DNA of 64,000 nt from Echinometra lucunter. Its lineage: Eukaryota > Echinodermata > Echinoidea > Camarodonta > Echinometridae. Below are positions 1 to 10,837 of this stretch, piece by piece. The first letter of the stretch is position 1. Each line of letters starts with the position of its first letter. The stretch spans positions 30,686,896 through 30,750,895 of the forward strand of contig CM057155.1 of assembly GCA_029962745.1 (NCBI GenBank), written 5' to 3'. Under the pieces are notes generated by a model. That model had not been told where the DNA came from. It was given only the letters and a program-made list of their open reading frames with translations, and made no database searches. The position numbers and the translations under genes are program-made.

Positions 1-252
1 CATGGGTGTAATCATGAGCAAAATCATTATTGATGGGAGGTATCGGTGAGTTGATCTTGTACTTTTGGCAGCCTATCTAAGGTCATTGTTGGAAGTAATT
101 GCTTTACTCACTTCAGAGATATAAGAGAGTTGATCCTATGTGCCTAGTAAACTTTCTGAGGTCATTGTGTAAAATACAGAATGTTTTATTGACGGGAACA
201 CTCCATGAATTTTAGTATGCACTTATGCCTTAGAAATTGGTAAGATATCTTG

Positions 253-388
253 AAAATTACACTGGTGGTATGTTACTAACTACAATAGATATGTTTTGAA
301 AAAAAAAAGAGATAAAGAGAAAATTACACTGGTGATATGTTACTAACTACAATAGATACGTTTTGAAGAAAAAAAAAAGAGATAAAGT
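253..388. repeat. Tandem duplication, two 67-bp units
   Basis: The segment beginning aaaattacactggtg at 253 is repeated at 320 with only a few differences; both units end in a poly-A run followed by gagataaag. Confidence 0.85.
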
Positions 389-498
389 GAAGACCTATAC
401 CATATACAATTCTCAGACAGTTCCTTAGAAAGGTAATTTTGACTTGATTTGTGCTTTTGTTCTACATTGACCATATTTCCTATCTGAATCATCCATAG

Positions 499-682
499 AC
501 CAAAAGGATGGCACAAGAGCATTTCAGCCACCGAGAGCCATGACCCTGGGGTACGTATCGGTGACACAGTCATCACAAGACTCAACGATGACGACATCGT
601 GGTTGAAGAGGAGGAGCCCCTCATCGACAGCATGGATGAACAGAACGTACATGAGATGGAAAATGTGGGTGATAATATGTGA
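499..682 (+). CDS. Possible C-terminal exon of an unrecognised gene (partial)
   Basis: An open frame on the plus strand ends in TGA at 680-682 and follows two usable splice acceptors, ...catccatag (exon from 499) and ...gcatttcag (exon from 528). The frame is closed upstream by a stop at 485-487, so any coding here must begin at a splice site. The encoded tail is about 50-60 residues and strongly acidic (EEEEPLIDSMDE, then HEMENVGDNM), like the cytoplasmic tail of a larger protein. I do not recognise the family. No clear AATAAA follows in the next 300 bases. The rest of the gene would lie left of the window. Uneven composition alone could also produce this frame. Confidence 0.4.
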
Positions 683-1910
683 AGACATCACCGTGCAGTG
701 ATGGTAGTTTTGCTTCTCTGTTTAAAGCCATAATGTGGAAATGGTAAACCAGAAACTGAAGCCCTCACATCATTGATTTTTTTGAGCAGAAATGAATGTT
801 ATAAAGCCAGTATGATTGTATTGTATATAAAAAATGCCTCAATATCTCTTTTTATTGATGTAATTTGTTGTGCAAGTAATGTTGTAAAGCCAGAATATAG
901 GAATTGTAGGCCAGGGGAGTGTTGAGTTGAGAGTTGAGTTGGACTTAAAGTTGCACTTGAATTCCTAGTTGCATGCTGTATATTACACATCATCGCATTG
1001 GTCAGATCATGCCTGGGGGACCCACGCTATTGGGAAGTCTATCAATGAGATTGCGCGTTCAATACCAGATGTACATTGGCGCTTATGCATGACTCTAAGT
1101 CCAACTTAACTGTTTGTGAAACGCCTCCCCCCCATATTTGTTTACAGACATTTCCTTCATTAGTGTAATTGACTATGTTGAAGCCAGAAATGGTAATGAT
1201 GCACAAATTCTGTTTACTATTGGTACTAATGGCATTAACTGAATGAACATTTGTCTTGTCCCGCAATCTTCTAATCGCTGGAATTATCAGTGATTATCTT
1301 AAAGACATTGGTTAACATTGTTATGATTTTTAAAAAATCTCATTTTGTTACTTGAAAATGGGATAAACATAGGGATTATAGTGTAAAAATACCAGTCTGA
1401 AAGTTTCAGAATATAATATCCACAAGAAGTATTATTAAATAATAGAAATTTGAACCAATGTTTGAAAAATATACGAGGGTCAGTTGCACAGACCAGACAT
1501 AAGGAGTGCGCATGCGCAGATGGCTCAATGGACCGCACTAGTGTGTATTGGCGTATCATGCGGCGGAAGGCACATAACGGTATTTTTGAATTCGTGCAAA
1601 CGGTCTCTGTCTCTCACTGTCTCTCGAGACGAAAGCTAATTAAATCGCGGTTTGTGTCTAACTTACAAATTTTCATTCCAAATTATGGTTGGTTTCAGGG
1701 TTTTTGAGTACAAATACAAGTACTCATACACGTGTTTCATCTCAGTTTGAAAATTTTTTAAATCAGCTGCTCACAAAGTTAGCCAATGCCTTTAACCTAT
1801 TCCAAATATCTTTCATTGTACTATTTAGAAGAAGGAACAATTGTGATGTTGGAATATAACAATAGCAAGCCAGCAATGCCTGATATGGCTTTCTTCACTC
1901 ATGATTATAG
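683..1910. other. Gene-free stretch
   Basis: AT-rich DNA with no convincing coding, RNA or repeat signal. Short open frames here have no recognisable content. Confidence 0.5.
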
Positions 1911-2300
1911 CCCATTCGTGACAGAATTCCACATTGTGTGGTTTGGGCTTTATAACTTTTAACGCAGAGGCCTAAAAAACATATCTAATACATGAGCAGA
2001 ATGTGTACAAAAATGCTACACATACTTGGTTGCATCAGTATTTGTTGTTTGATGCTGAAAATTTTTATAAAGGAAAATGAGCCCTAAAATCTGTGAATTG
2101 GCAATGCAGTGAAAACCTCGAATCACTGTATTTTGATGCAAATTGGTTATTGGTAAACATACTTTCTCTCAATTCATATTTATTTCATATACATCACTTT
2201 ATATGAAAAATGCAGCAATGAAATGAAAATACCAGTGTTGCCAACTCGAAGAAGTAAAGCTGATCAAATAAGGCTTCAAATAATTCCTGTCATAAATGGG
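1911..2300 (-). mobile_element. piggyBac-like MITE, copy 1
   Basis: A diverged copy of the TTAA-flanked element whose ends read CCCATTCGTGACAG. The right end abuts TTAA at 2301-2304, which is shared with copy 2. The left TTAA has decayed (ttatag). Orientation is opposite to copy 2, so the two copies form a tail-to-tail pair. Confidence 0.75.
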
Positions 2301-2304
2301 TTAA

Positions 2305-2712
2305 CCCATTCGTGACAGAAATTATTTAAAGCCTAATTTGATCAGCTTTTATTCTTTAAATTGGCAACACCAACATTTTTATTTTATTGCTACATTTTAT
2401 TTATTAAATGTCATGTATCAGAAATGAATATAAATTGACAGAAATTATGATGAGAAGTCAAAAAGTTGCCAATTTGCAGGGGAAAACGGTGATTTTAAAC
2501 CTTCTATCACATTGCCAATTTAAGGATTTTAATGCGTATTTTCTTTTAAAAAATTTTCAGCATCAAACAATGAATATTGACGCAAACAAAATTGGCACAG
2601 TTTGTGTAGAATTTTTTGCTCTTTCTGCTCATGTATTTGGTATGATTTTTAGGGCTTTGCAACAAAAGATATTAGGCCAAACCACAAAATGTGGACCTCT
2701 GTCATGAATGGG
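2305..2712 (+). mobile_element. piggyBac-like MITE, copy 2 (408 bp)
   Basis: Begins CCCATTCGTGACAG and ends with its inverse (ctgtcatgaatggg). It is flanked by TTAA at 2301-2304 and 2713-2716. TTAA duplication with termini starting CCC is the signature of the piggyBac superfamily. The only open frame inside (2408-2707) also occurs in the other copies and matches no transposase, so the element is non-autonomous. Confidence 0.85.
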
Positions 2713-3011
2713 TTAACTGAATGAAGAAGTGTAATATAGCCAGGTCTCTATCACTAGAAAGCCAAACTGTCCACCTCTATTTTTGGAAAAAATCACTTTT
2801 TTGTATTAATCTCCATATAATCGGTCAAGTGATTTCCTGTCCAAATCCTAGCTCTCTAATAACCAAAAAGATGAAGCCATCACAGCATGTCAAAGGAAAG
2901 GCAATCCCATTGGTTATAGTGCTTTGGCAGCCATGTTTTTTTGCTCTCCTGAACATTTGACAATTTTGAGATACCAGGTTTTGTCGCTCCCAACAGCGAA
3001 ATTATGTCGCA

Positions 3012-3013
<2 letters not shown>

Positions 3014-3053
<40 letters not shown>

Positions 3054-3471
3054 GAGAATACTTATTAAGCGCATAATAACTGGAATAGTTCTCTATGCGC
3101 TTTACAATTATTGATGCAAAAGTGCATAAAACAAAATATGAATATCATAGTAAATTAACAAGGACAGAAAATAGTTAATGAATTATTATGCTATGTACTA
3201 TAAACTTACATTCAAAGAAAAACGAGCATGTATGAGTTTGAAATACTGCATGACAACGCACTAAATTCTTGAAAACAAATAAGTTTTGAGGGCTCTCCCG
3301 AAACTGTCAGTGCTTCCAATCCCTCGGAGTTGGTCAGGAAGCTTATTCCACAAGACAGGTACTGCTGTTGAAAAGGCACGGGAGCCATACGTTTGGGTGG
3401 ATGTAGTAGGAACAGTAAAACAGAAAAATGTTTTTAAAGTGGGGTTTTCACATGGTGAGAACACATTTTAG
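3014..3471 (-). mobile_element. 5'-truncated LINE (CR1/L2-like) 3' end with (TTA)n tail
   Basis: On the minus strand a 67-residue frame (3464 to 3261) carries the typical extreme C-terminus of non-LTR retrotransposon ORF2: TYGSRAFS, then VPVLWNKLPDQLR, then RALKTYLF. It is followed by a short 3' UTR containing gcgctttacaattattg (written on the plus strand) and ends in a pure TTA trinucleotide tail (3014-3053). This order fits a severely 5'-truncated copy. The clade assignment is a judgement from motif style only. Confidence 0.8.
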
Positions 3472-3908
3472 TCCTGAACTGCCTCTACATTTCTCATGCT
3501 GAAGTCAGTAGTTTAAAAGAAATATATTACAGTATAAACGGGTTTAGATATGATCTGAATCAAACAAATCAATTTTAAATCAGCCAAATTGAATGGCATT
3601 GATGGAATAATACCAAAGATATTCTTTTTATTGTTTCATTTTTTCTCAGGCTCTAACTTGTAAGTAGATCATGTAAGTCAAAATATTATAGCGTACAAAC
3701 AAGGAAAACACAATGATGTCATTGAAAAGATGGATAAGATACTTGCTTCAAAAACATTTAAAACATAAAAAAAAGTGGTATGATATCACAACTTGTAACA
3801 TTGTGTTACTCTCAATATCTTTTTTATATTTCATTATGAAGTTGTGATAAAAGTTCTGAAATATTTATTTTACATTTTACGTTTGTATCGAACAGTGATG
3901 CTTTACTG
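3472..3908. other. Gene-free stretch
   Basis: AT-rich sequence in which I see no gene or repeat structure. Confidence 0.5.
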
Positions 3909-4048
3909 TGGAAGGTGTTTCTTGTGCAGCAGGGAGTTGCTACCACATAGCAAGCTTGTGGAAGGTGTTTTTTGTGCAGCAGGGAGTTGCTACCACATAG
4001 CAAGCTTGTGGAAGGTGTTATTTGTGCAGCAGGGAGTTGCTACCACAT
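3909..4048. repeat. 50-bp tandem repeat, 2.8 units
   Basis: Units start at 3909, 3959 and 4009 with tggaaggtgtt; the third is cut after 40 bases. Units differ by one or two bases, so the array is young. The array stays open in one frame because of its composition and is not a gene. Confidence 0.9.
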
Positions 4049-4234
4049 TGTTTACTGAGCTGCAAAATTGAACCTTTCTAAAATGACAGAACATTATTCT
4101 CTCACAGCACTTGAGGCTTGTAGCATAGTGATTGCCGTGAACAAATGATTGGATACTGCAGAGTCTTGTGGGATAAATCAGAGGATTCGAGAGCAGGTTT
4201 CTCTCATGTTGAAAGACGTGCAAATTGCATCTAC

Positions 4235-5025
4235 AGCCCCGCTCATATTACTCAATACTGCGATATTACTGAAGCGCATCGGCAAGCGATTTCCCGTGGG
4301 CACTGTTCATATTACAGGGAAAATATGGTAATATTATCGGAATATTGCAGTATTCTCTCTTTCACCCCCGTTCATATCCGTATCCGCAATATTATGGTAT
4401 TCTGTTCTATCAGCAAGTCCCGCATTACATCGTGATTACCCAGTGTACAATGTGCATTTGGCTAAAGGTCAAACCCGTCTACGAGATGCTACGCTCTACT
4501 GCACAAGCCATAAATGTTACCACTATTAACATGGCGGACAAAGCAAGTGGACAAAATAAACAACCTCTCATTCTACCCTTCACAATGGTTCTGGTGGTCA
4601 AAAGAACATCCCTTCACAGCTATTATGTTTAATCATGTAGTTCCAGGTGAATATGCATGTGACACATGTTCCACACATTTTAGACAATAGTGGTGTTCTT
4701 TTGACTACCAGAACCATTGTGAAGGGTAGAATGAGGGGTTGTTTATTTTGTCCGCTTTCTTTGTCCATCATGTTCATAGTGTACACTTATTTTGTGGATG
4801 CTGTTCATATACATCAGGTATCCGCAGTATTTTGGTAATATTATTAGGTCTCGATGTGTAGAATAGGCATCAAATAGGCGCAAAATAAGCGTAAAATTGG
4901 AGGAACTAAATACTGCAATATTCGGTGGGAGCCATTCATATTACCAGCCGTCCAAAGCGTATCAGTAATATAGGTGTAACATTCGCGCCTATCCTACAGA
5001 TAGTTGGGTGATATGAATGGGGCTA
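4235..5025. mobile_element. Candidate DNA element with inverted ends, host of a nested CACTA-like MITE
   Basis: Ends read AGCCCCGCTCATATTAC on the left and gtgatatgaatggggct on the right, an imperfect inverted repeat. The interior is rich in short words such as gtaatattatcgg and cgcaatattatgg. The 4521-4781 fold-back MITE lies inside it with its own target duplication, so it is the younger insertion. No target duplication of the outer element is clear. Confidence 0.5.
4521..4781. mobile_element. CACTA-like fold-back MITE, copy 1
   Basis: Starts CACTATTAACATGGCGG and ends catgttcatagtg; the second half is an inverted copy of the first (arms about 110 bp). A perfect 3-bp direct duplication, TAC, flanks it at 4518-4520 and 4782-4784. 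CACTA termini plus 3-bp duplication match the EnSpm/CACTA superfamily. Small frames reading ADKESGQNKQ are by-products of the arms. Confidence 0.85.
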
Positions 5026-5554
5026 ATAATGCTGGTCTGGATGGAACTATTTTATTCTGATGTACTGATGTCGTAGATACCCATGGGTTTAAGCAGGGCC
5101 AGAAACAAGCCATTTTATATTTATTTACTGTAGAAGGGTCAGAGGTCGCTGTAAAATGTTCAAAGAAGTTCTAAAATACACCATGTTCTTTACAATGTTA
5201 CAACATAAATAGAACTTGTAATAGATAAATGTTAACAAGAAAAGAATGCTTTGCACCTATTTTACAGGGTGAAAAATACTGCACAATTAACTCAACTTTC
5301 AGTTCGGATTGGACTTCTTGACAGTCTGTGCATGATAAGTGTACAAGGAACAAGCCATTTACTGTTGTCACTTTGAATGTGTAATCTCACAATCTGTCTC
5401 CTATGAGAGAGGATAAGAAATGAAATTTATTTGTTTATTCCTGATTTTATCATTTCTCTCTTGAAGGGGTGTTGTGATGCTTTAATTGTGATAAATATGA
5501 TAATTGGCAGTATCGATACTGTACATTTGCTTGGGATTTTATATTTTCAGTACT
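5026..5554. other. Gene-free stretch
   Basis: No gene or repeat recognised in this AT-rich spacer. Confidence 0.5.
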
Positions 5555-5822
5555 CACTATGAACATGACGGACAAAGAAAGCGGACAAAATAAACAACCT
5601 CTCATTCTACCCATCACAATGGTTCTGGTAGTCAAAAGAACATCCCTTCACTGCTATTATCTGAAATATGTGGAACAGGTGTCACATGCATATTCACCTG
5701 GAACTTCTGATTAAACATAATAGCAGTGAAGGGACATTCTTTTGACTACCAGAATCATTGTGAAGGGTAGAATGAGGTGTTGTTTATTTTGTCCACTTTC
5801 TTTGTCCGTCATGTTCATAGTG
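5555..5822. mobile_element. CACTA-like fold-back MITE, copy 2
   Basis: Starts CACTATGAACATGACGG and ends catgttcatagtg, with near-perfect inverted halves meeting near 5690. It is flanked by a 3-bp duplication, ACT, at 5552-5554 and 5823-5825. Confidence 0.88.
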
Positions 5823-6176
5823 ACTGGCTACCGGTATGTATCCTACATTATATTTTATATATATTATATGTCATCTCATCTATATGGATCCAGATAGTAG
5901 GGTTATATCTCTGTAATTCCATTCCATGGTATGTTTATTTTTTAAACAAAATCATATCACTTTTCATTACTAAGTCATCATACCCAAAGTGGTGCAATGC
6001 GTAGTGCATAAATGTGAAATATATATTTATTTTTCATTTCCTTCATATTTTTTATTCAGCAGAGTGTGAAATGAATGTCATTGTTCATCAATTCATGAAC
6101 TTTTCCTCTTGTGTACCCATTGCTTAGCAGAACCTTGTGGATCCTGTATTGAGCTTGAATTGAGAGAATGCAGTAG
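5823..6176. other. Gene-free stretch
   Basis: AT-rich spacer between two MITEs; nothing coding is recognised. Confidence 0.5.
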
Positions 6177-6180
6177 TTAA

Positions 6181-6536
6181 CCCATTCATGACAGAGGTCC
6201 ACATTTTGTGGTTTGGCCTAATATCTTTTGATGCAAAGCCCTAAAAATCATACCAAATACATGAGCAGAAAGAGCAAAAATTCTACTCAAACTGGGCCCA
6301 TTTTGGTTGCGTTAATATTCGTTGTTTGATGCTGAAAATTTTTGAAAGGAAAATAAGCATTAAAATCCTTAAATCAACTTTTTGACTTCTCATCACAATT
6401 TCCATCAATTTATATTCATTTCAGATACATGACGTTTTATAAGAAAATGTAGCAATAAAATAAAAATGTTGGTTTGCCAATTTGAAGAATAAAAGCTGAT
6501 CAAATTAGGCTTTAAATAATTCCTGTCAGGAATGGG
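6181..6536 (-). mobile_element. piggyBac-like MITE, copy 3 (internally deleted, 356 bp)
   Basis: Flanked by TTAA at 6177-6180 and 6537-6540, with CCCATTCATGACAG and its inverse at the ends. It is about 50 bp shorter than the 404-408 bp copies, owing to loss of an internal stretch. Confidence 0.83.
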
Positions 6537-6540
6537 TTAA

Positions 6541-7468
6541 TGGGTTAATTGAATTTCTACATGCCAAGGTAGCATTCTGTAAATTCTGTACATGTTTACC
6601 ACAGTTGTATTGATTCCTTTATATCTAGGTTAAATTTATTTGGCTGAATATTTTCATAAAGGATGAAAGGATTTATGGTGTACATTTAAATCACATTTGC
6701 TCTATCAGAGTGAAAACATGTATTTTTTTAGACATTGCTACAATTTTGTTGAAAAAATTGAAAGTTGTAGGTAAATCAATATTTTGATATTGATGATGCT
6801 CGAAGTTTAAAAATGTTTTATTCATCTTCTTTGCTTGTATTTCCTCAATATTTAGACATTTTTAGCAGCAAGTTAATGATTTCCGCATGAAATAATTTAT
6901 ACCATGTCTATAACGGATAATTGAGTTTTATTTCTCCCTATAATTAATCAATATCACTTCTGCACATGTTGTTTAGACCTCCCTGGTATTTAAAAAAAGT
7001 TACCCTTTCAAATTGACCCACATTTAGTCCATAGGGTAATTGAGACTTTCAAAATGGCATTTCAAGTTTTGGCCCCTTTGGTTGAAATTTTTCACGCTAC
7101 GGCATGCATTCCTCATGGGGCAGTTACACTACTAGATAGATTCCAGACCGACTCCAAACCAACGCATTAATGGTAATGTCAATTTTATGTATCTGCCGTT
7201 AGTTATGTTAGTATGAATGAGTCATTGGTATTGCTGGTCGATATTATTGATATTTACCTATTCAGAAAGTTCCTCACATAAACATGCTAAATTGGCCCTT
7301 TTTGGTGTGTAACCCCCCCCCCCCCCCCCCCCCAATTTCTGTGACCTTTCACATTTGCTTTAACCGGAAATCACAATCAAAATAATCTTTTCTTAAGACT
7401 GAAATTTGTGAGTACGAAACTCTTTATTTCAGTCTGAAGGATTCTAGCAGGATCTTGATTTTTTGTAT
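6541..7468. other. Gene-free stretch with a C homopolymer
   Basis: AT-rich DNA with a run of about 21 C near 7313-7333. No gene, RNA or element boundary is visible. Confidence 0.5.
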
Positions 7469-7472
7469 TTAA

Positions 7473-7880
7473 CCCATTCGTGACAGGAATTATTTCAAGC
7501 CTAATTTGATCAGCTTTTATTCTTCAAATTGGCAACACCAACAATTTTATTTTATTGTGACATTTTTCTTATAAAACGTCATGTATCTGAAATGAATATA
7601 AATTGACAGAAATTATGATGAGAAGTCAAAAAGTTGCCAATTTGCAGGGGAAAACTGTGATTTTAAACTTTCTATCACATTGCCAGTTTAAGGATTTTAA
7701 TGCTCATTTTCCTTTAAAAAATTTTCAGCATCGAACAACAAATATTGATGCAACCAAAATGGGCACAGTTTGTGTAGAATTTTTTGCTCTTTCTGCTCAT
7801 GTATTTGGTATGATTTTTGGGGCTTTGCATCAAAAGATATTAGGCCAAACCACAAAATGTAGACTTCTGTCACGAATGGA
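7473..7880 (+). mobile_element. piggyBac-like MITE, copy 4 (408 bp)
   Basis: Flanked by TTAA at 7469-7472 and 7881-7884, with CCCATTCGTGACAG termini. It has the same length as copy 2 and high identity to it throughout. Confidence 0.88.
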
Positions 7881-7884
7881 TTAA

Positions 7885-10142
7885 AGAAAGTGTGAAAGAT
7901 TGTCACAAAGAACAGAGACTGCTTGAAGTTATATGCTGGTAGAGAAATATACATGTGAAATCTATCAAGAGTACATCAATATTTATTGTCTGCAAAATCT
8001 CTTAAGTTTAGTACTGAAATAAAATATGATACATATCATATATATGATACAACACCGAATTAGCATTTATATTTTGTTACGATTCATAATCATTACTTAG
8101 CATATATAATGGCTGAATAAGCTAGAACATAATCTTGTGATGAACTAATATTTCAGGTAATACATGACAAGTAATATAGTTTTGATAGGTATTCCAAACA
8201 GCAACAACAACAGCAATTAAAAAAAAAAGGGGGGTGTTCATCTTCAATGGCCCAAAGCACACAAGGGTTATGAGTTTTTTTTATAAAGTTGAAGGAACAA
8301 AACTTGGATAATGTTTCTTTTTGACGTTTCACCCAAAATGATTTGAATAATGATAGTTCGGTTTGGAATTTGAATGAGATTACCACACTTGAAAAGAAAA
8401 CTCACGGGCCTGAAACATTTTTGTATCGGTGGCTTATTCAGAAGACAATAGTTACTACTAGTGTCTATCCCACGCTCACAAGTTCTGCTGCAAATGTAAA
8501 GACTTGGTGATAATAGGTGCTATGATTAGTTGCAGTCCTACCATCACTAATGATAATCTTGGTCATAATCAAGTTATTTTTATACCTGGGTCTATGAAAG
8601 CAAACTTCACATTTAGATCAATTAAAATCGGAAGAATGAAAAGGAAAATAATGCTTGCAATCAACTTCTACAGAATAAAAAACTTAAGCAGGTATGGAAT
8701 TGAGTTACGGTGGAATGAATTCTTTGAAAAAAAAGAAAGAAATGTTTTTCAACCTGGTAGGTAAACATAAAAAGAGCTTTATGTATGAGGGAACACATTC
8801 ACTCAACTTACTGTTCCAAACCGCCAAAGAAACAGTTTCAAAAACGCAGCCATTATTTTTTTTTCTAAATCAAGCGACTTGAAATTCACTGTCATACTGC
8901 AATGGAAATTGCAAACAAATCATGATTGAAGTTTGCATGGTTGGTTGCACTTGAAAAGAATATCGATCTTCAAATCGAAAAAAGGAAGCAAAGAATAGCC
9001 AAAGTGGCATATAACAGCATGCCAGGGAGATTAAGGAAAATTTCTTTTTGGGGCTACACTTTTAAAACAAAATTTGTTTTCCCTGGAATTACAGTGTACT
9101 TAATCCACAGGCTACACCACTGAGTAACCATATACTGTCATTACATTTGATTGGTAAGTTCATAAATTCATAAAATCATCATGAAGTCATGAATTGATAA
9201 AAAAAAAGAAATCACCTTTGAAGCATGTAATCATTCATGTGGCTACTCCAGATGTCATTTAAAGTTGGACATAGGAAAAGCTTCTCTTTATTTCTTCCTT
9301 TTTTTTTGGGGGGGGGGGGGGGTAAACGCTCATTTATGTAATTTCAGCCAAGTCTAACAATATGTTAGTTTGATCTCTTGCTCCCATTGCTATGTGAAAG
9401 GGCATTTACACATGAATGGCAAACTGTCCATTTTTGCAATTTTTATTTTTGTACCTTGGAAGAGAAAAACGAATGTGTTCACTCATGCGTAAACCTACTG
9501 GATCAAAAGACCATTCAATTTCCTTAAATTTGATGTATAACATATTGATCTTTATCAAAGTCTTCCATGACTAATCTGAACATGAAAAAGTGTTTACTCT
9601 CTAATGTATGGCTAGTCTTCTATTAATATTATATACATAAACGTAAGGCTAGCAATGTGTATAATAACACAGATTTTTAAACATACAAGGCATGAATAAC
9701 TCGTATGCAGCTCCACTGCACAACCGCACACACGCACACGCACACGCACACCAGCACACAGCACACCAGCAGTCACTAGGGACATTCCTATATGTCTAGA
9801 AGCAGAACCTCTTACATTGGCGTCAATATGATCTTACAACTGAAATAATCAAAAAGTAATTTAACTACATACGTATCGATCTACCTATTGCAATACGTCC
9901 ATAAAAAGAACAGAGAGAGGGAGAGATGTAAATTTTAGCATGTAAAAATCAACGTGTGCCAAATAAAGTATACCCGCGATATGTACATACCCACGGTATG
10001 TACACAGTCCAGAGTCAGCATATCGATAAGCTTTTAGTTCAAATTTTCGATTGTGTCCGAAGCTTTCGTGGTTTTAAACCACAGCTACAAATTTCCGAAC
10101 GGTCTACAAATCCACAGAAAGAACCAGAATGGATACAATCTT
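7885..10142. other. Gene-free stretch with low-complexity patches
   Basis: AT-rich DNA with a T/G run near 9300-9322 and a (CA)n-type tract near 9718-9768. Open frames up to 86 residues are present but show no family features. Confidence 0.5.
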
Positions 10143-10290
10143 GGGTCTCGTTTAATAAAACTTGTTATCAGTAACGACTGCCACATTTCTATAACAAATT
10201 TACTCTCAGCCAATCAGATGCAAGGATTTCCGTGGCTTATAACAGTTATTGCAACTTGTAATTGATAACAAATTTTATGAAACGGAGCCC
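10143..10290. mobile_element. 'cgttt(c)at' MITE, TTGTTATCA subtype
   Basis: Inverted ends gggtctcgtttaataaaac and ttatgaaacggagccc, an inner inverted word ttgttatca/tgataacaa and a central gccaatcag. Compare 61681-61824, which shares the subtype. Confidence 0.7.
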
Positions 10291-10633
10291 TTATGCATAG
10301 GTCTACTTACTGAACATAGGATTCAGCTCTTGTCAACTAAACTGAGATACTTGCCAGCGGCTTCCGTTATGAATCGTTAATGAAGCTCAATATCATAAGC
10401 TGTATAGTGAATACAATGATAAGTTTTGTTATAATGTACCTGCATGCCCCTTTTACCAATGACAAACTTTAGTCATCAAACAAATTGATGAAAAGAAGCA
10501 AAACAGAAGTGCTTTAGGTCTAATAGTAAATACACACTTAAAACGGGAAAAAAAAAATCTTTATTACTTATAATTCACTTTTTCTTAACTTTGCAAAAGT
10601 GAATTTCAGCTCCATAGTAATGTTGTTGCTAGG

Positions 10634-10834
10634 TATGATGATGATGATGATGATGACTACGACGACGACGATGATGGTAATTATAATGATGATGATGATG
10701 ATCATCATCATTATCATCATGGATGTTATTATTAGTAGTTTATCATTGTCATCATCCATATCGTCATCATCATCATCATCATCATTATCATTACCACCAC
10801 CACCATCATCTTCATCATCATCATCAAAACGATT
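10634..10834. repeat. Compound trinucleotide microsatellite (GAT/CAT/CCA)
   Basis: Long runs of gat, then cat, cca and related triplets end about 5 bp from the stop codon of the GT14 gene. The Met/Ser-rich open frames in it are artefacts. Confidence 0.9.
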
Positions 10835-10837
10835 TTA

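Noticed and set aside
2408..2707. 99-residue frame, with relatives at 7603 and 51293
   Set aside because: It lies wholly inside the piggyBac-like MITE; the copies have small frame-changing differences at their starts and no transposase motif.
4598..5635. Small proteins containing ADKESGQNKQPLILPF (also at 21803 and 55171)
   Set aside because: They recur because they are read through the arms of the CACTA-like MITE, on either strand, and end at its borders.
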